Below are positions 26,231 to 34,481 of a stretch of 37,300 bases of DNA, one piece after another. The position numbers and the translations under genes were made by a program. Source of the DNA: an uncultured Shewanella sp. (GTDB lineage: Bacteria; Pseudomonadota; Gammaproteobacteria; Enterobacterales; Shewanellaceae); assembly GCF_947495455.1 (NCBI RefSeq), contig NZ_CANLZC010000052.1, positions 1-37,300 of the forward strand. Direction: 5' to 3'. Below the pieces are notes generated by a model. The model made no database searches and was not told the DNA's origin. It was given only the letters and a program-made list of their open reading frames with translations. The first letter of the stretch is position 1. Every line of letters begins with the position of its first letter.

Positions 26231-27679
26231 TTATTCATTAGGTAACCAAAGTGTGACTCTTAGCCCAACCTCTTGCCGATTATGTAAGCTCATCAAACCA
26301 TGATGCGCTTCTATAATTTCACGGCATAAAGGTAAACCGAGTCCAGTACCCGCTTGCTTAGTCGAATAAAAAGGCAGTAATGCTTGCTTTAGCACTTCAC
26401 TCGACATGCCTTCTCCCTTATCTTGAATAATGATCTCATCGCCCATTTTTCCATCAAGACTAACTTTTCCGTTAATCATTAATTGTATGTCATTAGGATT
26501 TGAACCTGATTCAAAAGCATTTTTTAATAAATTCAATATGACTTGTTCCATTTGGATCACATCGAAATAGCCTTTCTCTTTTGGTAAAGCACAGACTAGC
26601 TCAAAGGAATAATATTGCATGATTTGTGATGAAAACTTTTCCCAATCGATTGCTTGCTTATGAGGTAAAGGTAATTTTGCAAATCGAGAATAATCGGCAA
26701 TAAACTGGCTTAAATGCTGGCTACGATCGGCAATAGTATCAAAAATCAAATTAAGCTGCGGATTATTCATCCTCGGAGTGATCATCTTTCCAGAGTTAAC
26801 CATAGACACAATCGGCGCTACCGAATTATTCAATTCGTGGCTGATAATGCGGATCACCTTTTTCCATACTTTGACTTCTTGGCGATCTAATTCTCGCGTC
26901 ATTTGTTTCAATAAGAGTAAATGATGGTTTTGGCCATTTAGAAGAAAACACCCTCTGGAAAGATGCCATGTTTCCCAGTTTTCTGCCGCATTCATATTTT
27001 CATCACCATGATCAACCAGTGCGTCTTTCGGGCAGGATTGCTTAACATTTTGCCAAGAAAATAATCCTTCTTTCATTTCCTTAATGGCATCGCTTAAAAC
27101 TTGAGGCATGTCTTTCAAAACAGAGAAAAGATTTAACCCCACCAGCGGTCGACCTTGATAAAACTGATGTCTCGCAGAATCATTAGCGTAAATAATCATC
27201 TCTTTATCATCAAACAATAACATGACATTTGGAGAGCTTTGGATCACTTTATCCAGTAACAGCTCTCGCTGATAAATAAACTGTCGCTCCAAACGTAAAC
27301 TGTTCGATGCGTGATTAAACAGCTCAAATAATGATTTAAAAGGTTCATTTTTTCCTGCTGATAAACTGACACTAAAGTCATTGTCTTTAAAATTTAGAAG
27401 CCCTACTTCTAAGGCTTTTAAGGATTTCGATAAATGTCGAGTCACATAAAGACTGGCAATAAGGGCCATGAAAGCCGACAATAAAAATGACCAAAATAAG
27501 GCCGTTTCCTCAGCATAGTGACCTAATAATTCAGCATAGCGACCTAATAATAATGCCGCAGCAAGGCTCACTACACTAACAAAAGTGGACATCAACACTA
27601 GCTGAGCTCGAATGGATCCTGCAATCCTCCAGATTTTATTATTCTTCACACCCATGGGCTCATCATCACCTTTCACCAT
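26231..27679 (-). CDS. NtrB/NtrY-like sensor histidine kinase of the transporter operon
   Basis: This 482-residue kinase has two membrane segments (about 24-47 and 60-80) joined by only about a dozen residues, then a HAMP-like linker and a PAS-like region (about 140-190). The H-box is IISHELNNSVAPI (His281). The ATPase domain has N-box VILNLLKNAFESG and G-box GTGLGLPLCREIIEAHHG. HELNN is typical of kinases paired with sigma-54 activators. The tiny outside loop means the signal is sensed in the membrane, by the PAS region or through a partner such as the transporter. The ATG at 27679 overlaps the end of the response regulator by 14 bp, so the pair is coupled; a Met at 27655 is an alternative start. 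Confidence 0.92.
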   Translation of the reverse strand: MVKGDDEPMGVKNNKIWRIAGSIRAQLVLMSTFVSVVSLAAALLLGRYAELLGHYAEETALFWSFLLSAFMALIASLYVTRHLSKSLKALEVGLLNFKDNDFSVSLSAGKNEPFKSLFELFNHASNSLRLERQFIYQRELLLDKVIQSSPNVMLLFDDKEMIIYANDSARHQFYQGRPLVGLNLFSVLKDMPQVLSDAIKEMKEGLFSWQNVKQSCPKDALVDHGDENMNAAENWETWHLSRGCFLLNGQNHHLLLLKQMTRELDRQEVKVWKKVIRIISHELNNSVAPIVSMVNSGKMITPRMNNPQLNLIFDTIADRSQHLSQFIADYSRFAKLPLPHKQAIDWEKFSSQIMQYYSFELVCALPKEKGYFDVIQMEQVILNLLKNAFESGSNPNDIQLMINGKVSLDGKMGDEIIIQDKGEGMSSEVLKQALLPFYSTKQAGTGLGLPLCREIIEAHHGLMSLHNRQEVGLRVTLWLPNE

Positions 27680-29186
27680 TACTGCTTAATGACTTTTCTA
27701 TGCCGTATTTTTCCATGCGTCGATACAAAGATTGACGGCTTAAGCCTAAGGTTCTTGCCACTTTTGCGATAACTCCATTATGCTCAACTAACGCTTTCTT
27801 AATACTCGCTTTCTCAATACTCGCTTTCTCAATACTGGTTTTATTCACCGTCGGCACAGCTGTATTTGATGTTTTGTCATGAGCCATATTTCCTGTGTTC
27901 ACCCTTTTATCTTCAATGGGTGCGCGTAGAGACAATGTATTGGCTGCAACTTGAGGTTCAATCCTGTCATCAGATTTAATACCAAAATCATTTATCGACA
28001 ATACCCCATTTTTGGCCAGAATCGTCGCTCGCTTACAGGCATTTTCAAGCTCTCTAACATTACCAGGCCAAGGGTAATGGTATAATCCCTGCTTTGCCTG
28101 CTTATTCAAGGTAAAATGCGCTCCAATAAAATGCGCCACTAAAGGTAAAATATCATCTTGTCGCTGGTTTAGAGGGGCTAATGCCAGTTCAATCACATTT
28201 AGACGGTAGAAAAGATCTTCTCTAAATTCTCCCATTTTTATCGCTTCATGAAGCGCGGCATTCGTTGCACTGATCACTCTGACATTGACTTTACGCGTCA
28301 CAGAACTGCCTAAACGTTCAAACTCCCCCGTTTGCAATACTCTTAAGAGTTTAATTTGACCCGATAAGGGTAAGTTACCAATTTCATCTAAAAATAAACT
28401 TCCACCATCGGCAGCTTCAAAACGCCCAGTTCGAGCCTTAGTGGCCCCAGTAAACGCGCCTGCCTCAGCGCCAAATAACTCAGCTTCTAATAAATCAATC
28501 GGCAAAGCACCCACATTCACTTTAATAAAAGGTTTATCATGTAAATGTGAATTAAAATGAATAATATCAGCCAATTTATCTTTACCAGCACCATTAGGCC
28601 CTGTGATTAATACTGGCACATCCGATTTCGCCACTTGCAAGGCTAAATCAACACAACGTTGCATCACGCCACTGGCAAAGACTAAGCCGCATAAATTTGC
28701 CGAATCAATGCTTTGCATCCGCTGCGCGTTAATACGCTCCAACTGACGTTTTTCTTTTGTGATATGCTGTAAATCCAATAAATTTTTAATACTGGTCAAC
28801 AGCTTATTATCATCCCAAGGCTTTCCCATATAATCAGCAGCGCCTTGCTTAACAAGCTCAACGGCTAATTCCAACTGAGTCCATGCCGTTAATAAAATAA
28901 TGGGTAATTGAGACTGTTTTTCTCTTAAAGCATAAAATAAGGCCTTACCTTCTTCACCCGATGTTGTATCTTGAGTGAAGTTCATGTCTTGTAATACAAG
29001 CGCAATATCGTGCTTATCAAGTAAGTTGAGTGCAGCCTTAGGTGATAAACAGCTCAAAGTCTCGTAACCTTGCAGCGTTAACATCAAGGCCAGCGCATCA
29101 CAAATCGCCTGATTATCATCAACAATTAATATCACACCATTTTGTTTTATCATCGAGCAAGATGACATCTTTTCTGACACGCTCAT
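27666..29186 (-). CDS. Sigma-54-dependent NtrC-family response regulator
   Basis: This 506-residue activator has a receiver domain (about 16-130; phosphoacceptor Asp67 in LVLQDMNF), a AAA+ domain with Walker A GPNGAGKD (about 186-193) and the sigma-54 contact loop GAFTGA (233-238), then a Fis-type helix-turn-helix at the C-terminus (VIAKVARTLGLSRQSLYRRM). Its natural target is a sigma-54 promoter, and one is found at the head of this operon. The linker before the HTH contains three 15-bp repeats encoding SIEKA/SIKKA. It overlaps the kinase gene and follows the permease gene by 9 bp. Confidence 0.95.
   Translation of the reverse strand: MSVSEKMSSCSMIKQNGVILIVDDNQAICDALALMLTLQGYETLSCLSPKAALNLLDKHDIALVLQDMNFTQDTTSGEEGKALFYALREKQSQLPIILLTAWTQLELAVELVKQGAADYMGKPWDDNKLLTSIKNLLDLQHITKEKRQLERINAQRMQSIDSANLCGLVFASGVMQRCVDLALQVAKSDVPVLITGPNGAGKDKLADIIHFNSHLHDKPFIKVNVGALPIDLLEAELFGAEAGAFTGATKARTGRFEAADGGSLFLDEIGNLPLSGQIKLLRVLQTGEFERLGSSVTRKVNVRVISATNAALHEAIKMGEFREDLFYRLNVIELALAPLNQRQDDILPLVAHFIGAHFTLNKQAKQGLYHYPWPGNVRELENACKRATILAKNGVLSINDFGIKSDDRIEPQVAANTLSLRAPIEDKRVNTGNMAHDKTSNTAVPTVNKTSIEKASIEKASIKKALVEHNGVIAKVARTLGLSRQSLYRRMEKYGIEKSLSSNGER
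27791..27838. repeat. 15-bp tandem repeats in the response regulator gene
   Basis: Three near-identical units with a core of TCAATACTCGCTTTC (plus strand) encode SIEKA-SIEKA-SIKKA in the linker ahead of the DNA-binding domain. Another instance of local duplication in this window. Confidence 0.8.
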
Positions 29187-29195
29187 GGATCTCTC

Positions 29196-30407
29196 TTAAA
29201 TACTTCGAGTGGCCGTTGCAGGAGAAATCATTGCCGCTTTTTGTGCGGGAATGAGCACTGCAATTGTGGTTAACACCAACAAGCCTATTAGTGTGAACAA
29301 AGGGTACTGAGGGGCTAACATAGGTAAACTATAAAGCTGCATTAATTGCTGACCCAATTGCAGTGCCAATATGGCTCCTATCACGCCACCTAAAATACAA
29401 ATAATATAATTTTCAATGAGAAAGAATTGAATGATATCACCTTTAGTGGCCCCTAAGGCGCGACGAGTCCCAATTTGTTTCGTTCGCCTACCAATATTAA
29501 ACATCACCATTCCCGCTAAACCAAGCGATGTGATCAATAATAACAATATCACCATGACACCAAGTATTGACGCCATCAGTTCATGATTACGATAAGCACT
29601 CTGTCTATATTCATTAATGGATTTAAAACCTTTAATCACTCGATTCGGTTCATCTTGATGTAACAATGCCGGAATACTCTCTTTTAATGCCTCAATATTA
29701 TTTGAATGGCTTCGTACTACGTACTTGTGAAAAGCACCACCCATAGGCACATTAAAGATGATACTATTGTCATTCATTTCTCGATTAACCCAAGCTCCTT
29801 GCAAAGTGTCAATCACGCCAATCACTTTAACCGGATAATCTCCCCAATCTCCCATATAAATGACCTTATCTAAAGGTGATCCCTCACCCCATGCTCTTTG
29901 TGCAAAGGTTTTCGTCACTAAAGCTAGTGTGGGCGCTTCTCCTCCCTTGAGAATGATTTCATCAGGATAAAAATTTCTTCCTTCTATTAAGTTAACACCT
30001 AAGGTATTCACCAAACGATCATCACCATAATATGTGGGCGCCTCTGGTGCCGCTTTTGACTCAGCTTGATTTTCTCCTATCATAAAAGTCGATGAAGATC
30101 CCCCTCCCCCTAAAGGCGACATATTAATCACGCTTGCATCTATCACGTCAGGTAAACGCCTAATTGCAGCCAAATCTCGCTGCCTCTGCTTATCCAAATC
30201 GATATCGGCATCGAAAGCATAAAGGTTAAACGTAAAAACTTGCGCTTCAGTCACTCCAGAATCTCGCTGCATTAAGCTTAAGCGTTCAATGATAATAAAA
30301 CTGGCATTGGCCACGATGGCGACCGATAGAATGATTTGGGCTAAGAGTAAAAGTGGTCCGGTTTTATTACGCTTCAAGGTACTTAGAATAGGTTTAATGT
30401 GTAACAT
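29196..30407 (-). CDS. FtsX/MacB-type ABC permease, second subunit
   Basis: This 403-residue permease has one N-terminal helix (about 18-42), a periplasmic MacB-PCD-like region (about 45-270) and three C-terminal helices. The coupling segment GRRTKQIGTRRALGATKGDI precedes the last pair of helices and is diagnostic of the FtsX/MacB superfamily. It probably pairs with the neighbouring permease and the separate ATPase to form a mechanotransmission-type exporter. AAGGA six bases before the ATG supports the start; 11 bp separate it from the upstream permease gene. Confidence 0.9.
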   Translation of the reverse strand: MLHIKPILSTLKRNKTGPLLLLAQIILSVAIVANASFIIIERLSLMQRDSGVTEAQVFTFNLYAFDADIDLDKQRQRDLAAIRRLPDVIDASVINMSPLGGGGSSSTFMIGENQAESKAAPEAPTYYGDDRLVNTLGVNLIEGRNFYPDEIILKGGEAPTLALVTKTFAQRAWGEGSPLDKVIYMGDWGDYPVKVIGVIDTLQGAWVNREMNDNSIIFNVPMGGAFHKYVVRSHSNNIEALKESIPALLHQDEPNRVIKGFKSINEYRQSAYRNHELMASILGVMVILLLLITSLGLAGMVMFNIGRRTKQIGTRRALGATKGDIIQFFLIENYIICILGGVIGAILALQLGQQLMQLYSLPMLAPQYPLFTLIGLLVLTTIAVLIPAQKAAMISPATATRSI

Positions 30408-30418
30408 ATGACATCCTT

Positions 30419-31720
30419 TTACTGACTTTTTAGGTAAATGCTAGGTTGAGTACGGCAAATTCGCCACGCTGGATACATGCCCGCTAACAAGGCAGCACTA
30501 ATGGCAACTGTGGGAGCGAATAACCACATACTCCAATCTAATTGGGTTAAGGCTTCACCTAGTTTAAAACGTGAAGTCAATAGTGATAAAGCTGTCCAAG
30601 CCCAAAACAAACCAAACACGCCACCTGCAGCACCTAATATGGCAACCTCTACCATATATTGCGCAAAAATGTGTAATCGACTCGCGCCAATCGCACGGCG
30701 CACACCCACTTCGGGGGCTTGTTTTAAAAATTTAGCGAGTAGCAGTCCTAACATGTTAACCAGACATACCACGAGAAACAGTAAGCTCAATCCCACAAGA
30801 ATTTTATTATCTTCTGGCACCACTTTATTGATATTCAACCAAGTTTGCACATCGGCTATCTCGCCTCTGGCATCATCTCGCTCAAAACGCCCTAAACCTT
30901 GTTGTTGCTTTACATATGCCTTAAGCCAAGCTTGATAGTCTTGCACTTGCTGCTCACTTTCAAGTTCTACCCAGTATTGCAACCAGTGACTTTCTGACAT
31001 CAAGCCTTCTTGATAATTACGAATATCTTCAGTTTTCCAGCTTTGGTTATTTCCCCAAGATTCAAACTCTTCAATAGGTGAAAGAGAAAAGGGTACATAA
31101 ATTAACTCAGGATCACTAAAAGGTCCGTTATTTAAATCATAATATTTAGGATCCACCTTCCAGTGCGCGATGACACCCACCACTTGATATAATTTCTGAT
31201 TTAAATACAGCTCTCGTCCTACGCTATTTTCACCTTTAAACAAGTCTTGATTGAGTGATTGACTGATCACAACTTGATAAGCAGCATCGGTATCGATATT
31301 TTTAGACCAAGGCTTTCCATAAAGAAAAGGCACTGAAAATAATTCAAAAAAATCACTATCTGTTGCTCTTATTCGCTCTAATCTAGGCTGAAAATCGACG
31401 TCCATGGTTTGCAGAGCAGCGCCGGTTTTAAACATGGCAACTTGCCTTGTTGGCACCGTACTTTTTCGTAAGTTAATCGCATCTTGGTAAGTAATTTGTT
31501 CATTAATATCAGGCCAAGCATCCTTCCCTTGACTCATGAGTTGCACGGCAAAAAGTTGCGTGGTTCGCTCCCCTGCGGGGTTAGTATTCATTTGTTGGTA
31601 CACATTAAAAGTGGTGATCGTAATGCCAATTCCAATTGATATAGCCAGCACCATTAGCAGTGATAAATAAGGCGTTTTTTTGATGCTGCGCCAACCTAAA
31701 TCCATATAATAAAAAAACAT
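30419..31720 (-). CDS. FtsX/MacB-type ABC permease, first subunit
   Basis: This is a 433-residue permease with the same architecture as its neighbour: an N-terminal helix (about 20-40), a large periplasmic domain, and three C-terminal helices after GVRRAIGASRLHIFAQYMVE. I place the start at ATG 31720 (MFFYYMDLGWRSIKK) because AAGGA lies 9 bp upstream and the 51 extra residues of the longer frame overlap the ATPase gene and look non-native. The two permeases differ clearly in sequence, so a heterodimer is likely. Confidence 0.9.
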   Translation of the reverse strand: MFFYYMDLGWRSIKKTPYLSLLMVLAISIGIGITITTFNVYQQMNTNPAGERTTQLFAVQLMSQGKDAWPDINEQITYQDAINLRKSTVPTRQVAMFKTGAALQTMDVDFQPRLERIRATDSDFFELFSVPFLYGKPWSKNIDTDAAYQVVISQSLNQDLFKGENSVGRELYLNQKLYQVVGVIAHWKVDPKYYDLNNGPFSDPELIYVPFSLSPIEEFESWGNNQSWKTEDIRNYQEGLMSESHWLQYWVELESEQQVQDYQAWLKAYVKQQQGLGRFERDDARGEIADVQTWLNINKVVPEDNKILVGLSLLFLVVCLVNMLGLLLAKFLKQAPEVGVRRAIGASRLHIFAQYMVEVAILGAAGGVFGLFWAWTALSLLTSRFKLGEALTQLDWSMWLFAPTVAISAALLAGMYPAWRICRTQPSIYLKSQ

Positions 31721-31745
31721 GCTTAACTTTCCTTTTAATAACACG

Positions 31746-32468
31746 CTAGATAACCACTGAGCCTTCTGCTGTTTTAGCATTGAATGCTTGTTCTTGATAC
31801 ATGCTAAAGTCACACACTTGGCCATCGACGATTTGAATATTGCGCTGAGCGCGCCTAGCAAGATCCCCATCATGGGTCACCATAATAATGGTGGTACCTG
31901 CTTGATTAATCTTTTCAAGTAATTCCATCACTTGCCTTGCCATTAAGCTGTCTAAATTCCCTGTGGGTTCATCCGCTAATAAGAATTTTGGCTCCCCTGC
32001 TAACGCTCTAGCAATTGCCACTCTTTGTTGCTGTCCACCCGATAACTGTGAAGGGAAATGTTTCATGCGGGCTGCTAACCCGACTTGCTCTAGCGCCTCA
32101 CTCACACGACGATGTCGTTCTTTCGCATTAAAACCTCGATACCTTAATGGTACTTCAACATTCTCAGCCAAATTCAAATCGGGAATCAAATTAAACCCTT
32201 GAAAAATAAAACCTATCTTTTCATTGCGAATACTGGCACTTTTATTATCACTGACATTGGCGATATTCATCCCATCAAGAAAATAATCCCCGTGTGTAAA
32301 GCCCTCTAACAGTCCTGCGATATTTAAAAAAGTGGTTTTTCCTGAGCCAGAGGGCCCTGTCACCGCTAAAAATTCTCCTTCTTTTACTTCAAGATTAAAA
32401 TTACGCAAAGCATGAGTTTCAACGAGATCCGTTTTAAATACCTTACTGACATTTTTCATGATTAACAT
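31746..32468 (-). CDS. MacB/LolD-type ABC transporter ATPase
   Basis: This 240-residue ATPase has Walker A GPSGSGKTT, signature LSGGQQQRVAIARAL, Walker B FLLADEPTGNLDS and switch His in MVTHDGD. This class drives FtsX-type permeases. Its C-terminal 20 residues go beyond the usual fold. The start has AAGGAAG upstream. It lies between the small membrane peptide gene and the first permease gene. Antimicrobial peptide, lipoprotein or macrolide export are all possible; the substrate cannot be read from the sequence. Confidence 0.94.
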   Translation of the reverse strand: MLIMKNVSKVFKTDLVETHALRNFNLEVKEGEFLAVTGPSGSGKTTFLNIAGLLEGFTHGDYFLDGMNIANVSDNKSASIRNEKIGFIFQGFNLIPDLNLAENVEVPLRYRGFNAKERHRRVSEALEQVGLAARMKHFPSQLSGGQQQRVAIARALAGEPKFLLADEPTGNLDSLMARQVMELLEKINQAGTTIIMVTHDGDLARRAQRNIQIVDGQVCDFSMYQEQAFNAKTAEGSVVI

Positions 32469-32486
32469 TATTTCTTCCTTAACTGA

Positions 32487-32675
32487 TTAAATCGATTGTA
32501 TTCCATCAATAAAACACTCATTTGCCTTAGAAAGGCCAAGCAAGCTCACTTCCAATTGAAAAGACAGCTCCAGCATTGAAAAATGAACAAAGAATTTGCT
32601 ACCTGATGTGTTATTTTCAAATCTCAATAAAATAAAAATAAACAGCAGCACAAACAGCAGGTTATATCGACTCAT
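32487..32675 (-). CDS. Small single-helix membrane peptide coupled to the HlyD gene
   Basis: This 62-residue protein has an N-terminal hydrophobic helix (NLLFVLLFIFILLRF) that could be a signal sequence or anchor, followed by about 40 residues including a Cys. Its ATG overlaps the stop of the adaptor gene as TAATG, and the ATPase gene follows after 18 bp, so it is embedded in the operon with translational coupling. I recognise no family. It could be a small accessory subunit of the transporter or a decayed gene; the tight spacing favours a real one. Confidence 0.5.
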   Translation of the reverse strand: MSRYNLLFVLLFIFILLRFENNTSGSKFFVHFSMLELSFQLEVSLLGLSKANECFIDGIQSI

Positions 32676-33937
32676 TATCGTAACTGCACCTCATCGGCTT
32701 TTTTAAAGGGATCAAGGCTAGAGATCACCCACACATCACCAACACTTCCGCCACTTAAAACTTCAACATGACTCATACTGCGCGCGCCCAAAGTGATCGC
32801 TATTGGCTTAGCTATCTTATCTTGTACGGCATAAACCCTCTGTCCTCCTCCGCTGCGAACAAAAGCCCCTTTTTTCACCATTAATATATTAGGTTTATTT
32901 TCAAGTAACACTCGCGCAGACAAACGCTGATTCTGCCTTAAATGTAAATTGTCATCTTGAGCAAAGCGCACCCTAGCAGTCACTTCACGATTAATCACCT
33001 CTGGAGAAATGGACGATAGCTTCCCCATCACGGTAATAGCACCAAAATTAAGCTCAACATCCATCCCCAAACCGAGTTCATCTGCGTAAATTTCTGGCAC
33101 GGCAAGCTCTGCTTCAAATGCGCTTAAGTCCACGACCGTCAATAATGCTTGCCCTTGAGACACCCGCGCTTTTTGTTCTACAAGCCAGTTGCCAATAATG
33201 CCGGATACTGGCGCAGTGATCTTCAAGGCAGCAACTTGCCTTCTAAGCTCTGTCACCACCAGGTTTTGTCTCTGCACCTCTGAAATTTTATCTTTAATTT
33301 CAAATTCTAACGTATCTTTCATCAAGGCCACTTCTTTTTCGGCATGGGCAAAGGCTAGCGTCGCTTTTTGCAAGGTATCTTTCCCCGCTTCAAAATCAAT
33401 TTCACTAATTAAATGTGTCTTAATTAACACATCCCCACGACGACTTTCTCGCTTCGCCGCCGCTAAATCGACTCTGGCCAAATCAAGGATCTGCTCACTG
33501 GCTAATTGCTGACGCCGCGCATCGAGTTTGGCGCGCGCTAAGGCACTTTTCATGCCTTCTAATACTGAATCTTGTTGCTTTAATCGACTCATCAATCCAT
33601 GGCTTTCTATTTTTGCAATCACCTCTCCCTTTTCAACCCTATCCCCAGGATTTGACACTAGCGTCACATTGCCCATTTGCGTGCTATACAATATTGGCGC
33701 ATTCGCTGCCACTATCTTTCCAGTGGTACTGACATCACGTATTAAGGTCCCTTTTTCTAACGTGGCTAACCTCAATGCAGTTGCATCAATGGAAAAGCGC
33801 GCTTGCGATGAAAATAAGTTGGCACTTACCGCGCCAATAACACACAACACACTCACTAATAGCAGTAAGGGTTTAATCCATTGCTTACTTTTATTGGGAA
33901 CGCGCACCTTATCTTGTCCACTGGTGTCTTTAATCAT
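32675..33937 (-). CDS. HlyD/MacA-type periplasmic adaptor
   Basis: This 420-residue membrane-fusion protein has one N-terminal helix (about 22-42) and a barrel-sandwich beginning VSTTGKIVAANAP, then GDRVEKGEVIAKIESHG. A long coiled-coil hairpin (about 100-230) and the returning ITAPVSGIIGNWLVEQKARVSQGQ complete it, followed by beta-barrel and membrane-proximal domains. It links an inner-membrane ABC exporter to an outer-membrane channel; no TolC-like gene is in the window. The ATG at 33937 was preferred to that at 33964 because AGAG lies 8 bp before it. It is the first gene of the operon, about 65 bp below the expected sigma-54 start site. Confidence 0.92.
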   Translation of the reverse strand: MIKDTSGQDKVRVPNKSKQWIKPLLLLVSVLCVIGAVSANLFSSQARFSIDATALRLATLEKGTLIRDVSTTGKIVAANAPILYSTQMGNVTLVSNPGDRVEKGEVIAKIESHGLMSRLKQQDSVLEGMKSALARAKLDARRQQLASEQILDLARVDLAAAKRESRRGDVLIKTHLISEIDFEAGKDTLQKATLAFAHAEKEVALMKDTLEFEIKDKISEVQRQNLVVTELRRQVAALKITAPVSGIIGNWLVEQKARVSQGQALLTVVDLSAFEAELAVPEIYADELGLGMDVELNFGAITVMGKLSSISPEVINREVTARVRFAQDDNLHLRQNQRLSARVLLENKPNILMVKKGAFVRSGGGQRVYAVQDKIAKPIAITLGARSMSHVEVLSGGSVGDVWVISSLDPFKKADEVQLR

Positions 33938-34012
33938 GTTTATTTCTCTTAATGTCCATTTCAATCATCACATTCCACCATTAGGTGCATGTTTTAGCCC
34001 TGACTTTAGAAA

Positions 34013-34028
34013 AGCTAAAATCATGCCA
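34013..34028 (-). promoter_or_regulatory. Sigma-54 (-24/-12) promoter of the adaptor-ABC operon
   Basis: The minus strand reads TGGCATGATTTTAGCT. It has the invariant GG and GC with 10 nt between them and matches the consensus TGGCACG-N4-TTGCW at all but two positions. Transcription would start near 34001, about 65 bp before the adaptor start. The operon encodes its own NtrC-type activator, which makes this assignment much more likely than sequence alone. Confidence 0.8.
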
Positions 34029-34081
34029 ACTGTTAATAATTGATTTAATACATAAGGTTAGTAAAAATTAAATAGAAAACA

Positions 34082-34163
34082 TGTCCACCGGACAATACAA
34101 AGAAGTGTCCGACATATGAATAAACTGTCCGCAATTATAAAAACTGTCCGCGCTTAGCGGTCA
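34082..34163. promoter_or_regulatory. Cluster of TGTCC elements, likely activator binding sites
   Basis: Four TGTCC elements begin at 34082, 34106, 34126 and 34145. The first is a perfect palindrome TGTCC-ACC-GGACA, the second is TGTC-C-GACA, the third is a half site, and the last is a looser TGTCCGC...GCGGTCA. Spacings of 24, 20 and 19 bp are close to two helical turns. They lie about 55-150 bp above the -24 element, where enhancers for sigma-54 activators usually are. Confidence 0.65.
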
Positions 34164-34481
34164 CTTGCTCATAAAAACAACTGAGTGGCATAGTGTTAGA
34201 TCAACATGGAAAGTGGGCATGGGTCTATGACCAGTATTAAATATTTTGTTAAAAATCAATTGTTAATAACGACTTTTTCATAATTTTGGATTAACCATGT
34301 TTTTTTTGTTGGCTTTATTTTATATAAGTTGGAACTAATTGTTTGAAACTTGTTTTAAATTAAGATATTTTAATCGGTTTTTTATGGGTAACAAAAAACT
34401 AATTTAGTACTCGATACAGTACCAGGATTTTAAAATTAAGGTGCTGATCTTCATTATATTTTATCTGTATTAGGCGGTTAG

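Larger units (their letters stand above)
33938..34481. other. Divergent control region of the transporter operon and the Mo-enzyme gene
   Basis: The left part holds a sigma-54 promoter and TGTCC elements. The right part (about 34170-34481) is AT-rich with no gene; the ribosome site AGGCGG of the molybdoenzyme gene lies at its end. GTAC-N8-GTAC near 34407-34422 is a loose palindrome of unknown meaning. No -35/-10 pair for the rightward gene could be chosen with confidence. Confidence 0.55.

Noticed and set aside
34188..34204. Possible sigma-54 promoter TGGCAT...TAGA toward the molybdoenzyme gene
   Set aside because: The invariant GC at -12 is missing, unlike the well-matched element on the other strand.
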